Below are positions 26,109 to 36,297 of a stretch of DNA of 64,000 nucleotides, piece by piece. The notes beneath the pieces are model-generated. The model worked only from the letters and a program-made list of their open reading frames with translations. It was not told the origin of the DNA and did no database searches. The stretch's first letter is position 1; the number at the start of each line of letters is the position of its first letter. The DNA is from CBDATB01 sp965199745 (lineage in GTDB: Bacteria > Bacteroidota > Bacteroidia > Cytophagales > Flammeovirgaceae): positions 47,874 to 111,873 of the forward strand of contig CBDATB010000014.1 in the NCBI GenBank assembly GCA_965199745.1, read 5' to 3'. The position numbers and the translations under genes were made by a program.

Positions 26109-28967
26109 ATGAAAAAAAAATACTTCACTTTCACAGCCTTATTGTGTGGTGTATTCACCTATACTACAAGCATGGCACAACTCACCCTCTCAGGTAGTGT
26201 TATTAGTGCGGAGACAAAGGAGTCGCTAATTGGTGTGAATATTGTTGTTAAAGGTACTTCCATTGGCACTGCTACCGATGTGAACGGTAGGTATAAGCTC
26301 AATATTAAAGGGGAATTACCCCTTACTGTCAGCTACTCTGCCATAGGTTTTAATACTTTAGAAAAAAGAATCACAACAGGCAATATTTCAGATAATATTG
26401 ATGTAGCACTTTCTTCTGCTACCCTATTGGGGCAAGAAGTGGTTATCTCTGCTTCGAGGGTAGAAGAAAATATTTTACAATCGCCTGTTACTGTTGAAAA
26501 ATTAGATATTTTGAGCATACAGCAGGCTGCGACCCCTGATTTTTATGACAAGCTCGTTAATGTCAAAGGGGTCAATGTCATTGCAGGGTCGCTCACCTTT
26601 ACCTCTATCAATACAAGAGGCTTTGCTACTAATGCTAATACTCGTTTTGTACAACTGGTTGATTGGGTAGACAATGCAGCACCCGTATTGAATTTCCCTA
26701 CGGGTAACTTGGTCGGGCTTTCTGAGCTAGAAGTAGAGTCTGTCGAACTAATACCCGGAGCCGCTTCAGCACTTTACGGACCCAATGCTTTCAATGGCAT
26801 ATTGCTTATGAATAGCAAAAACCCTTTCGACTATGAAGGTTTGAGCGTACAAGTAAAGACTGGAGTTACCCAACAAAATGCCAGAGCTACTGCCGGAAAT
26901 GCTACCACAAGTCCTTTATACAATGTATCGCTGCGATATGCTAAAAAAATCGGTGATAAACTTGCCTTTAAAATACACGGTTCTATTCTTGATGCCAAAG
27001 ACTGGGAAAGCAATGTCTACGACATAGAAAGTTCAAACCCAAGCCAACGCGTCGATGTTAATGATGAAAATTTTACGGGAAGAAACCCGGACTTTAACGG
27101 ATTAAACCTCTACGGAGATGATATTCCCATTGATTTACCCATTAATACCACCTTTGCCGATCTTGTAGAAGCAGGATCTATTCCGCAGTTAGCAGGGTTA
27201 TCGGCAGCACAGCGCTTGACTTTGGCGAATGGTATGCGAGAATTGGACAACCCTACAGTAACACGTACAGGCTTCAGAGAACAAGACCTATTTGCCGATT
27301 ATAATGCCAGAAGTATCAAAATAGGAGGTGCTTTGCATTATAAGATTAGTGATAAATTAGAAGTCAACGGCTCCTATACTTACGGCAGTGGTTCAAGTAT
27401 TTATCAGGGTGCACAAAAGTATGCAATTAGAAATTTTTTACAAGATTTTTTTAAATTAGAATTAGTAGCAGATAACTTCTTCGTTAGAGGATATGTTACG
27501 CGCACAGATGCCGGTAATTCTTATAACGTTGATGCTCTGGGTGCCTTTGCCAATGAAGCTTTTTCACCCTCTAGCACTGAGTGGGCAGGTAGTTATGGAC
27601 TCACTTACGCTGCCGCACGCTTAGGAGTACTCGGATTGATAGATCCTAATTTTACCACACAATTAGGCAATCAATTTGATGAGGCTACCTCACACCGAAT
27701 CGCACGAGCGGCAGCAGATGCGGCAATTCCTGAAACCACTTCGCAAGCCTTCCAAGATACGCTGGCAAGTGTCAGAAGTAGATTTTTTAAAATAGACCCC
27801 AATGGTGCCTCTTTTATCGATAATTCTAGAATCTATCACGGTGAGTTCAACTATAATTTCAAAAACCAAATAAAGTTTATCGACTTGCAAATAGGCGGTA
27901 ACTATCGGCAATATGATTTATCATCAGGAGGTACTATTTACAAGCAAGAGTCAGTAGCAGGCGAATTTCAGAGAATCCCTATCAATGAATACGGCATATA
28001 TACACAAGTAATTAAAAAACTCCTGGACAATCGTCTGAAACTGACAGGTTCTTTGCGATATGATAAAAATGAAAACTTTCAGGGGCAAATATCTCCCAGA
28101 GTCTCAGGAGTATATACTTTTGCTACTACAAACAATATTCGCGTCTCTTACCAAACAGGTTTTAGAAACCCCGATAGCCAAGCCCAATTTATCGATTTCC
28201 CTACTGCTACGGGAAGAATACTCGGCGGCACACCTGGCAATGCACAGGGATTAGCAGTATATGAAACCCCAGTGGTTAATGCGCTTACTATGGCTTCAAA
28301 CCTAGCCAACGGAATTAGCCCTGATACCATTACAATAGACTATGTAAAACCCGAAAAAGTAAGAGTGATAGAAGTGGGATATAAGTCGGTGATTAATAAT
28401 ACTATCTCTATAGACGTCAACTATTATAATAATAGATACACTGACTTTATCGTAAGTGGAGCAGTGATTCCTATTGAAGGTGAGTTTGCCGGCAGTACAA
28501 TATTACCCTACACAAATGCCTCCGACATAGTCAACTCACAAGGTGCTGCTCTGGGTCTTCAATACAACGCCCCTAAAGACTTTGTATTTAGTGGTAATTA
28601 TAGTTGGAACAAGTTTTCAGCCCCCGATGAAGTCACTGATGCCACTTTACTTTCTTTTAATACGCCAGAACATTCCTTCAACTTAGGGCTTGCCAATCGT
28701 AGACTATTTGAAAACTTTGGCTTTGACATTAGCTACCACTGGCAACAGGAGTTTAAGTGGGTAAGCACTTTTGCGCCAACAGGTGCTCATTTACCTTCTT
28801 ACCACCTGCTCAACGCACAGATCAATTATGAAATTCCTTCTATGAAAACTGTACTAAAATTGGGAGGAACGAATTTGCTACGAAAAGATTACTTCACCGC
28901 CTACGGCGGTCCAGCAGTGGGTTCACAGTTCTATTTCTCTATTACCTTTGACCAAAGCATGAGATAA
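26109..28967 (+). CDS. TonB-dependent receptor with carboxypeptidase-regulatory-like domain
   Basis: 952 residues. The signal peptide ends at about 23 (YTTSMAQ). A carboxypeptidase-regulatory-like domain follows (about 25-110, LSGSVISAETKESLIGVNI), then a plug (about 120-235: VVISASRVEENILQSPVTVE, INTRGFATNANTRFVQLVDW, ELIPGAASALYGPNAFNGIL) and the beta-barrel to the end (FYFSITFDQSMR). It lacks SusC-specific length and signatures, so it is an ordinary TonB receptor rather than a SusC. Its partner is the SGNH-hydrolase lipoprotein 34 bp downstream, not a SusD. A lipid or ester substrate is suggested by that pairing only. Confidence 0.93.
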   Translation: MKKKYFTFTALLCGVFTYTTSMAQLTLSGSVISAETKESLIGVNIVVKGTSIGTATDVNGRYKLNIKGELPLTVSYSAIGFNTLEKRITTGNISDNIDVALSSATLLGQEVVISASRVEENILQSPVTVEKLDILSIQQAATPDFYDKLVNVKGVNVIAGSLTFTSINTRGFATNANTRFVQLVDWVDNAAPVLNFPTGNLVGLSELEVESVELIPGAASALYGPNAFNGILLMNSKNPFDYEGLSVQVKTGVTQQNARATAGNATTSPLYNVSLRYAKKIGDKLAFKIHGSILDAKDWESNVYDIESSNPSQRVDVNDENFTGRNPDFNGLNLYGDDIPIDLPINTTFADLVEAGSIPQLAGLSAAQRLTLANGMRELDNPTVTRTGFREQDLFADYNARSIKIGGALHYKISDKLEVNGSYTYGSGSSIYQGAQKYAIRNFLQDFFKLELVADNFFVRGYVTRTDAGNSYNVDALGAFANEAFSPSSTEWAGSYGLTYAAARLGVLGLIDPNFTTQLGNQFDEATSHRIARAAADAAIPETTSQAFQDTLASVRSRFFKIDPNGASFIDNSRIYHGEFNYNFKNQIKFIDLQIGGNYRQYDLSSGGTIYKQESVAGEFQRIPINEYGIYTQVIKKLLDNRLKLTGSLRYDKNENFQGQISPRVSGVYTFATTNNIRVSYQTGFRNPDSQAQFIDFPTATGRILGGTPGNAQGLAVYETPVVNALTMASNLANGISPDTITIDYVKPEKVRVIEVGYKSVINNTISIDVNYYNNRYTDFIVSGAVIPIEGEFAGSTILPYTNASDIVNSQGAALGLQYNAPKDFVFSGNYSWNKFSAPDEVTDATLLSFNTPEHSFNLGLANRRLFENFGFDISYHWQQEFKWVSTFAPTGAHLPSYHLLNAQINYEIPSMKTVLKLGGTNLLRKDYFTAYGGPAVGSQFYFSITFDQSMR

Positions 28968-29001
28968 TTTTTTTTAAATATCATCTTCAAACAAAATAAT
29001 C

Positions 29002-30780
29002 ATGAAAAAAAGACAACCATATATTTATTTATTAGCAGGTGTGTTCTTATTCAGTGCCTGTAGAGATCAGTTTTCTACTATTCGAGAACCTGTAATACCG
29101 CAAATAATTACTCCTTCCCCCGCAAGTGCAGGTGATGCCGATTTTACTAAGTATGTCGCCATTGGCAACTCACTAACGGCCGGCTTTATGGATGGCAGTG
29201 TGTACAACAGAGGTCAGGAGAATTCTTATCCTAGGTTGCTAGCTACCCAGTTTAGTCAGGCAGGTGGTGGTGCTTTTAACCAGCCAGATATCAATGCTGA
29301 AAATGGCTTTTTTAGTATGAGTTCAGACGGAAGTACAATTCTTGGCAGATTAAGACTCAATACTCAGGGCATCCCTAGCCCTATCGTTCCGGGCGATGCG
29401 ATTAAGCCTTATAGCGGCGATAAAAATGCTTTGAATAATTTTGGCGTACCCGGTGTATCTGTTGTAACTGCACTAGCACCCCAACTCGGCAACCCTACTG
29501 CCGGTAATCCCTACTATTCTCGCTTTGCTTCCGTTCCTAACACTTCGACACTTATTGGGGATGCAGCAGCGGCAATGAGCAATGGAGGTACTTTTTTTAC
29601 ATTTTGGTTGGGAGCTAACGACATTTTAGGTTATGCCACCATAGGTGCCGATGATATCCTGGCTGCATCTGAGCTTTCTTCTCCTACAAATGCCAATGTT
29701 TTTCGAGCTTCATATACAACGGCATTAAATGCCATTCTAAACGCCTCACCTGAAGCTAAAGGTTTAGTAGCTAATATTCCCAGCATAGTATCAGCACCCT
29801 TTTTTAGTACAATTTCATATAATGATTTTGAGTTAAAGGAAGATAAGCAAGTAAAGCAAGTAAATGCTTTATATCAATCGCAAATAGACTCTTTACTCAC
29901 CAGCACAGTGGCAAAAACTGTTATTACTATTGGTACAGTAACAACACAAATACTTCCGGCAGTAATGAGCGGACTTATATCAGCAAATGTTATTACAACT
30001 GCCGACAGTACGGCTTTATATGTCGCCTACGCAAGTGCTTTTCCCGATGCATTTGCTGCTAACCCCAGCAACCCGACACCACAAGCACCCAACACCTCTC
30101 AGCAGGCAGTCTTTAATCAAATTACAACACAAGTACACACACAATTGGCAAGCACTGCCGTAATAAGCGGTATAGGCAGTCAATTATCGGCTTATCTGGC
30201 AGATCCTACTAATACCAATTTCACCCATATACATACCCAAGTAACAGAACAAGTGAATACACAAATCACTACACTTAAGCAAGCAGGATTCTATCCCGAA
30301 GTTTCCATAGGTGCAAATCCTATTATTATTGAAGATGCAAACAGCCCCACAGGTATCCGATTTGCACGCGAGGGCGAACTTATTTTACTGACAGCAGCCA
30401 GTGAAATTGCTAAAGGACCTTTATCAGATAGGTTTGTGCTGACAGCAGACGAAATTGTAATCATTAACGACATAGTAAATGCCTTTAATGAAATTATTAA
30501 AACAAATGCAGAGGCTCACCCCAACAGAATAGTTTTTGTAGACATGTTTGCGAGACTCAACAAAATTGTTGCCGACGGCGTTCAAACACAGTACGGAGTG
30601 GTGGTAGACCCCAGCATAGCACCTCCCTTCGGAATATTTTCTCTGGACGGCATCCACCCCAATGCACGAGGCTATGCTTTGATAGCTAATATTTTTATAG
30701 AATCTATTAACAAAAAATTTGATGCCAGCCTTCCGACCACTAACCTGAATATAACACCCGGTAATGATTTTCCGCAGTAA
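29002..30780 (+). CDS. SGNH/GDSL-hydrolase lipoprotein
   Basis: 592 residues. A lipoprotein signal ends in LFSAC (Cys20). The SGNH hydrolase blocks are all present: block I YVAIGNSLTAGF with nucleophile Ser57, block III FWLGANDIL with the oxyanion Asn, and block V DGIHPNARGY with Asp549 and His552. It is longer than the usual 200-250-residue hydrolase because of insertions, including a Gln/Thr-rich stretch around residues 355-415. It would be an esterase or lipase anchored at the outer membrane. It is probably co-transcribed with the upstream TonB receptor; together they may release and import an acylated or acetylated ligand. Confidence 0.88.
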   Translation: MKKRQPYIYLLAGVFLFSACRDQFSTIREPVIPQIITPSPASAGDADFTKYVAIGNSLTAGFMDGSVYNRGQENSYPRLLATQFSQAGGGAFNQPDINAENGFFSMSSDGSTILGRLRLNTQGIPSPIVPGDAIKPYSGDKNALNNFGVPGVSVVTALAPQLGNPTAGNPYYSRFASVPNTSTLIGDAAAAMSNGGTFFTFWLGANDILGYATIGADDILAASELSSPTNANVFRASYTTALNAILNASPEAKGLVANIPSIVSAPFFSTISYNDFELKEDKQVKQVNALYQSQIDSLLTSTVAKTVITIGTVTTQILPAVMSGLISANVITTADSTALYVAYASAFPDAFAANPSNPTPQAPNTSQQAVFNQITTQVHTQLASTAVISGIGSQLSAYLADPTNTNFTHIHTQVTEQVNTQITTLKQAGFYPEVSIGANPIIIEDANSPTGIRFAREGELILLTAASEIAKGPLSDRFVLTADEIVIINDIVNAFNEIIKTNAEAHPNRIVFVDMFARLNKIVADGVQTQYGVVVDPSIAPPFGIFSLDGIHPNARGYALIANIFIESINKKFDASLPTTNLNITPGNDFPQ

Positions 30781-30785
30781 ACAAA

Positions 30786-30827
30786 ATAACCCAAGAATAC
30801 CCCGACTACAGAGTATACTTGGGTTAT
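30786..30827 (+). terminator. hairpin terminator after the SGNH gene
   Basis: ATAACCCAAG (30786-30795) pairs with CTTGGGTTAT (30818-30827). Four further pairs extend it past one mismatch, with a 12-nt loop and a T-rich tail (CTTATCCTTTTCT). It starts 6 bp after the stop codon. Confidence 0.65.
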
Positions 30828-30984
30828 CTTATCCTTTTCTCAAGCCAGCTAAAAATGCCATACTGAATATTTAGCAAATAACAACATTTTCTCAAATCTC
30901 TGTATTAAGCAGAGGTGTAGAAACCTTAATAGCCGATAAGTGAGTATAAAAAAATTTAATATTGTGCTTATAAAAAGTGTGGCT

Positions 30985-33621
30985 ATGCGTAAACATCTGC
31001 TGGTACTCTTATTACTTGCAGCTTACTTTCATGCTCCCGGACAAGGACTCAGAACCATAGTTAAGTCTATAGAAAAACACAGTTTTGAAAAAGCGCATAA
31101 AAAACTCAATAAGCTGCTGCTGAAAGACTCCCTCAATGTTGGTGCATATTACCTTTATTCATTATATTACCTAGATTCTGCCAATAGGTTATACCAAGTA
31201 GATTCTTCCTACAAATATATTTTGAGTGCGCAAGCACTTTACCCTACATTACAAAAAAAACAACAACGTGCATTAGAAAAACTACAGATAGACTCCTTAT
31301 CTATTAAAGAACAAAAAACGAAAATAGACAGCATAAAATTCGCAGTAACTACAAAAATACATACCGAAGCATCGTATATTGATTTCATCAATCGCCACCC
31401 CACATCTCAACAAATACCCGAAGCTATACGCCAAAGAAACCTGTTAGCATATTCCACTGCAGAACAACAAAATACCTATCATAGCTACCTGAGTTTTATA
31501 GAAAAATACCCGCAGGCACAGCAAATACGACAAGCCGCCGAAAAATATCATATATTATTGTACCAAGATAAAACACAGCGTGGTACCATAGAAAGCTTTG
31601 AAAACTTTGTCTTGGAGTATCCCAATAATCCTCACCGAGATAAAGCAGAAGAAGAACTCTATGAATTATTTATCACAGACAATAAAATCAGTACACACAA
31701 GGCATTTATTCAACGCTTCCCTTGGCATAAATATTTTAACAGGGTGTGGAAGTGCTTGTGGTATTTAACTGAAAACAAAGAAAAATTTTTGGAGAAGTAT
31801 CCTGATTTCCCCGACAAAAACTTTGTAGCAACACACCTTGAAAAAGATACACTGTTGTATTTTCCGTTTATTTTAGCAGGCAAATATGGTTTTATGGATT
31901 ATCACGGCAAAGAAGTCATCGATGTCCAATTTGCCAACATAGCAGAATATTATAAATGTGAAGGCATTCAAGAGGATATAATTAAAGTATTCAACGAAAA
32001 AGGTGAAGCCGCCGCAGTGGACAAAACAGGCAAGTTACTCACAACATATGAATACAATACAGTAGAAAATTTTGGTGCAGGTGCGTTGTTGGTCAGTAAG
32101 GGTAGAAAGTACGGGTTATTACACAAAGAGAATTTTACACTCCTACCCACCGAGTACGAGTCACTTAAATTTGTCAATCAAAGTGTTATCAAAGCCAAAA
32201 AAGATGGAGCTTGGGGATTACTCACTTATAACAACAAAATACTAGTAGAGCCGATATACGATAATATCACAGCCATCAGTGCCACTACACTCGCTCTAAA
32301 AAGAAATAATCGCTACGGTTTTGTAAAAACTGACGATTTGCTAAAAAGTCTACCGACAAAGTCTCTTGAACCCACACTGCCCTACGACCGCTATGAATAC
32401 ACACATGAAAATTTCCTGTTGTTAGAAGATAAAGCAAAAAAATCTATTGTTAATCTGGAGGGTAAAAAAATTATCGATCATTTTGAAAATATGCTTGAAG
32501 TACCCGAAGGATGGATTATTGAGCGACAAAAGCAATCATTTGTTTATAACCTAGAAGGGCAAAACCTCACCCCATCTGGTTACGAAAATATCATTAGCAG
32601 CACACACGGCTATGCAGTGCAGGAAAAAGGACTTTGGGGTTTTATAGACATTTTAGGTAAAATATCTATTCCTCCTGCTTATGACACCACTTATTTTTTA
32701 GGAGATAGCGGCATATTACTCAAGAAAAAAAATAAAAAATATGGCTACTTTTATCAGGATACCACCCTGCGGAATTTATCGGCATATGAAGAATTGAATA
32801 TAAAAGTTATTAACAATCAACAAGCAGTATCAGATAGCAGATGTAGCATATATATTATTGTGCGAAATAAATACGCAGAAGGTGTCATAACAAGTGATGG
32901 AAAACAAATAATTCGCACAAATTATGATCAAATAAAATTTCTGAACGACCAAATAATCCGGCTCACCTACAAAGGAAAAACAGGTCTCGCTAACACAAAG
33001 GGGCAAATCATCTTAAGGCTTCGCTATAAAGGAATTAGTGCTATAAAAAAAGGATATTTTTCATTATTTAAGGATAAAAAATTCGGTATTTTCGACCCTA
33101 AAACTAATACCGTTATCCCCACTATTTATGAAAGTATTCCCGAATTATACGGACAGAGCGATAGTATTTTTATAGCTAAAAAAGAAAAGTTTGGACTCAT
33201 CAACCAACGCAATGAGATGATTAGCCCTTTCCAGTTTGAGCAAATAAAATATTGGAGCGATACAATTATGCTAGTAAACCATAGCAATAAATGGAAATTA
33301 TATAACTTTGCTGCCAATTATTTCGTAGCTGAAGTTTTTGACACTTTCGAGTACATTAGAAAAGACGAAAAAGAAATCGTTATTGTTACTTACAGAAGCA
33401 GCGGCTACGGGCTATTAAGCAATAAGCAGGGCAGGCTTATTCCTGAAGAATATTCTGCTATTTTGGATATTTCCCAGTCTGATGTCCCTTTGTATTTTGT
33501 AGAAAAATATAATGCTATGGCAAAATCCTACCTTATTTTATATATTGATCAAAAAGGAAAAGTAAGCAAGTCGCAGTATATGTATGAAAAGGATTACGAG
33601 AAAATAATTTGTAAAGAATAG
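30985..33621 (+). CDS. exported WG-repeat protein
   Basis: About 878 residues from the ATG at 30985, which gives the signal peptide MRKHLLVLLLLAAYFHAPGQG; a GTG at 30940 would bury it. Residues about 20-270 are helical and Lys/Glu/Gln-rich, with TPR-like spacing (FIEKYPQAQQIRQAAEKY, FVLEYPNNPHRDKAEEELY). From about 280 onward come many WG repeats (KYGFMDYHGKEVI, KYGLLHKENFTLL, AWGLLTYNNKILVEPIYD, LWGFIDILGKISIPPAYD). WG repeats form beta-structures of unknown binding function. It is probably periplasmic or surface-exposed. It lies 40 bp upstream of thrA, with no visible functional link. Confidence 0.8.
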   Translation: MRKHLLVLLLLAAYFHAPGQGLRTIVKSIEKHSFEKAHKKLNKLLLKDSLNVGAYYLYSLYYLDSANRLYQVDSSYKYILSAQALYPTLQKKQQRALEKLQIDSLSIKEQKTKIDSIKFAVTTKIHTEASYIDFINRHPTSQQIPEAIRQRNLLAYSTAEQQNTYHSYLSFIEKYPQAQQIRQAAEKYHILLYQDKTQRGTIESFENFVLEYPNNPHRDKAEEELYELFITDNKISTHKAFIQRFPWHKYFNRVWKCLWYLTENKEKFLEKYPDFPDKNFVATHLEKDTLLYFPFILAGKYGFMDYHGKEVIDVQFANIAEYYKCEGIQEDIIKVFNEKGEAAAVDKTGKLLTTYEYNTVENFGAGALLVSKGRKYGLLHKENFTLLPTEYESLKFVNQSVIKAKKDGAWGLLTYNNKILVEPIYDNITAISATTLALKRNNRYGFVKTDDLLKSLPTKSLEPTLPYDRYEYTHENFLLLEDKAKKSIVNLEGKKIIDHFENMLEVPEGWIIERQKQSFVYNLEGQNLTPSGYENIISSTHGYAVQEKGLWGFIDILGKISIPPAYDTTYFLGDSGILLKKKNKKYGYFYQDTTLRNLSAYEELNIKVINNQQAVSDSRCSIYIIVRNKYAEGVITSDGKQIIRTNYDQIKFLNDQIIRLTYKGKTGLANTKGQIILRLRYKGISAIKKGYFSLFKDKKFGIFDPKTNTVIPTIYESIPELYGQSDSIFIAKKEKFGLINQRNEMISPFQFEQIKYWSDTIMLVNHSNKWKLYNFAANYFVAEVFDTFEYIRKDEKEIVIVTYRSSGYGLLSNKQGRLIPEEYSAILDISQSDVPLYFVEKYNAMAKSYLILYIDQKGKVSKSQYMYEKDYEKIICKE

Positions 33622-33661
33622 TATTAAAAATACTATTACTTTAAATATGCTATCGCTAAAA

Positions 33662-36106
33662 ATGAAAGTACTAAAATTCGGAGGCACCTCAGTAGGAAGC
33701 TCGGAAAGCATACTAAAAATTACCGAAATCGTTCGACAAAAATCACAAACATCTAAACTAGTTGTTGTTGTATCTGCATTTGGAGGTGTTACCAATCAAC
33801 TGGTCAGTTGTAGTGAGTTAGCCGCTAGAGGAAGTGATGCCTACCTGCAAATAATCAAAAAAATAGAAGAAGGAAGTTTCCAAATTGTCAATGAGCTGAT
33901 TCCTGTTATAAAACAAAGTAGCATACTTGCCGATGTAAAGCTACTAATCAACGAGCTTGAAGATATTTTACAAGGAGTTTGTTTACTTCAAGAGCTCACA
34001 GAAAGAGCATCTAGTTATATACTGAGTTTTGGAGAGCGAATTTCTTCGTTCATTATTTATCATCATTTCAAAAATCAGGGGCTGCCAGTAGCCTTATTAG
34101 ATACCCGAAAAGTTATTATTACAGATAGTTGCTTTGCTCGAGCTAGCGTAAAGCTGAAAGCTAGTGAAAAAGCCATTAGGCAAGCCCTGCGTGCAAATGA
34201 TATTACCTTAGCACCCGGCTTTATTGCAGCCAATAAAGCAGGCATTACCACCACCTTAGGCCGAGGAGGCTCAGACCACACCGCCGCTGTTTTTGCCTAT
34301 GCAGTCAACGCAGAAATACTGGAAATATGGACTGATGTAAACGGCATGATGACAGCAGACCCCAAAAAAGTGGTCGGTGCTTTACCCATCCGAAACTTAT
34401 CTTATAAAGAAGCCCTTGAGCTGTCGCATTTTGGTGCTAAAGTAATATACCCCCCCACCATACAGCCAGCACTGGGAAAAAACATACCGATATGCATCAA
34501 AAATACTTTTTATCCGCAGGCGGCAGGAACCTATATCAGCCACGATACCCACAACGGAGAAAAAGCCATCAAAGGTATTTCTTCTATCGAAAATATTACC
34601 TTACTTACGATCAAAGGTAGCGGTATGGTTGGGGTTCCGGGTACTGCTATGCGCCTTTTCGCAGCATTATCTCAAGAGGCAATCAATATTATACTTATTA
34701 CCCAAGCCTCTTCCGAGTACGCAATTACTCTTGCAATAGACAGCAACGACACAAAGCAAGCAGTAGTAGCTATTCATAAAACCTTTGCCCAAGAGTTCAA
34801 ACAAAACAAAATAGGTGAAGTCGCCACGCTAGAAAAATTATCGGTAGTAGCTATTGTGGGAGAAGGTATGCGACAACAACCGGGTATAGCCGGTAAAATG
34901 CTCAGTATTCTGGGCAGAAACAGCATTAATGTTTCTGCTATCGCACAAGCATCTTCAGAAAGGAATATTTCTATCGTTATTGAAGATAAAGATGCAAAAA
35001 AAGCCATCAATGTGCTGCACGAATCCTTCTTTTTATCAGAAAACCGAAGAATACACATTTTTCTGGCTGGCATCGGTAATGTAGGACGTACGCTACTAAG
35101 ACAAATACAGAGCCACCAAGAGCGGCTAAAAAAAGAATATAGTATTGACATTAAAATATGTGGGCTGATGAACAGCAGGTTCATGGTCTTTAATGAGTCA
35201 GGCATCGCTCCCGAAAACTGGAAGCAAAGTATCGAAAATTCGGGGATAATTTCTGAGCAACAAAAATTTTTAAAAAAAATTATAGCAATGAACCTGCGCA
35301 ACGCTATTTTTGTCGATTGCACGGCAGAAGCCACTATCACTAATTTGTATGAGTTTTTCCTATCTTCGAGTATTTCTGTTGTAACATCTAATAAAATTGC
35401 CTGTTCATCTGCATATCATTTATATCAACGCCTAAAGCGTACGGCGCGCAAGCATAATGCCTGTTTTTTATTTGAAACTAATGTGGGTGCAGGGCTACCC
35501 GTTATTAGCACGCTGAATGATCTGGTAAAAAGCGGTGATAAAATTCGCCGCATCGAGGCGGTGCTTTCCGGGACACTCAATTTTATTTTTAACCAATTTG
35601 ATGCAAGGAATCGTTTCAGTGAAGTCGTTCGCTTAGCCAAAGAAAGGGGCTACTCAGAGCCAGACCCCAGAGAAGACCTGAGCGGCATGGATGTCATGCG
35701 TAAAATTCTGATTTTGGCAAGAGAATCAGGGGCTACTTTAGAACCAGAAATGGTTAATATAGAAAGTTTTATCCCACAGGAGTGTATGAAAGCGGAAAGT
35801 GTTGAAGGCTTTTTCAGTAAATTGCAAAAACACGACAGAGGCTTTGAAGCTAAAAGAGAAGCAGTTGAAACAAAAAAAGAAAAAATGTGCTTTATGGCTA
35901 CTTATGAAGAAGGAAAAGCATATGTAAAATTGCAAAATGTTAATGCTACCCACCCTTTCTACCAACTGGAAGGTACTGACAGTATTATTTTATTTTATAC
36001 CGAAAGATACCACACCCGGCCTCTGGTAGTTAAAGGTGCAGGCGCAGGCGCAGACGTAACAGCAGCAGGAGTCTTTGCAGATATTATAAAAACAAGCAAT
36101 CAATAA
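33662..36106 (+). CDS. thrA: bifunctional aspartokinase / homoserine dehydrogenase
   Basis: About 814 residues from the ATG at 33662; an in-frame ATG at 33647 adds five residues before the conserved KVLKFGGTSVGS. Order of domains: aspartate kinase (1-290, with FGERISSFI, TLGRGGSDHTA and WTDVNGMMTADP), two ACT domains (about 305-460) and homoserine dehydrogenase from about 460. The dehydrogenase has the NAD site FLAGIGNVGRTLL, then TSNKIACSS, FETNVGAGLPVISTLNDL and EDLSGMDVMRKILIL. The ACT domains fit threonine feedback control. It catalyses the first and third steps from aspartate to threonine and methionine. thrB and thrC, commonly next to it in Bacteroidota, are not adjacent here. Confidence 0.95.
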   Translation: MKVLKFGGTSVGSSESILKITEIVRQKSQTSKLVVVVSAFGGVTNQLVSCSELAARGSDAYLQIIKKIEEGSFQIVNELIPVIKQSSILADVKLLINELEDILQGVCLLQELTERASSYILSFGERISSFIIYHHFKNQGLPVALLDTRKVIITDSCFARASVKLKASEKAIRQALRANDITLAPGFIAANKAGITTTLGRGGSDHTAAVFAYAVNAEILEIWTDVNGMMTADPKKVVGALPIRNLSYKEALELSHFGAKVIYPPTIQPALGKNIPICIKNTFYPQAAGTYISHDTHNGEKAIKGISSIENITLLTIKGSGMVGVPGTAMRLFAALSQEAINIILITQASSEYAITLAIDSNDTKQAVVAIHKTFAQEFKQNKIGEVATLEKLSVVAIVGEGMRQQPGIAGKMLSILGRNSINVSAIAQASSERNISIVIEDKDAKKAINVLHESFFLSENRRIHIFLAGIGNVGRTLLRQIQSHQERLKKEYSIDIKICGLMNSRFMVFNESGIAPENWKQSIENSGIISEQQKFLKKIIAMNLRNAIFVDCTAEATITNLYEFFLSSSISVVTSNKIACSSAYHLYQRLKRTARKHNACFLFETNVGAGLPVISTLNDLVKSGDKIRRIEAVLSGTLNFIFNQFDARNRFSEVVRLAKERGYSEPDPREDLSGMDVMRKILILARESGATLEPEMVNIESFIPQECMKAESVEGFFSKLQKHDRGFEAKREAVETKKEKMCFMATYEEGKAYVKLQNVNATHPFYQLEGTDSIILFYTERYHTRPLVVKGAGAGADVTAAGVFADIIKTSNQ

Positions 36107-36297
36107 TAATGGGTAATGAATTATACAAGTTATACAACAGATTGAGAAAAATAGTAGTGATACGGTCAGAAAATATATATATCTTATACTTTTTTATTAC
36201 GCATATTAGCTGCCACAGTTAAAAATTTCTGTTAAAGTTTAATATTTGTGTAACCGAGTAATTCATCAATTAATCATTTGTAATTAAATAAAAAATT

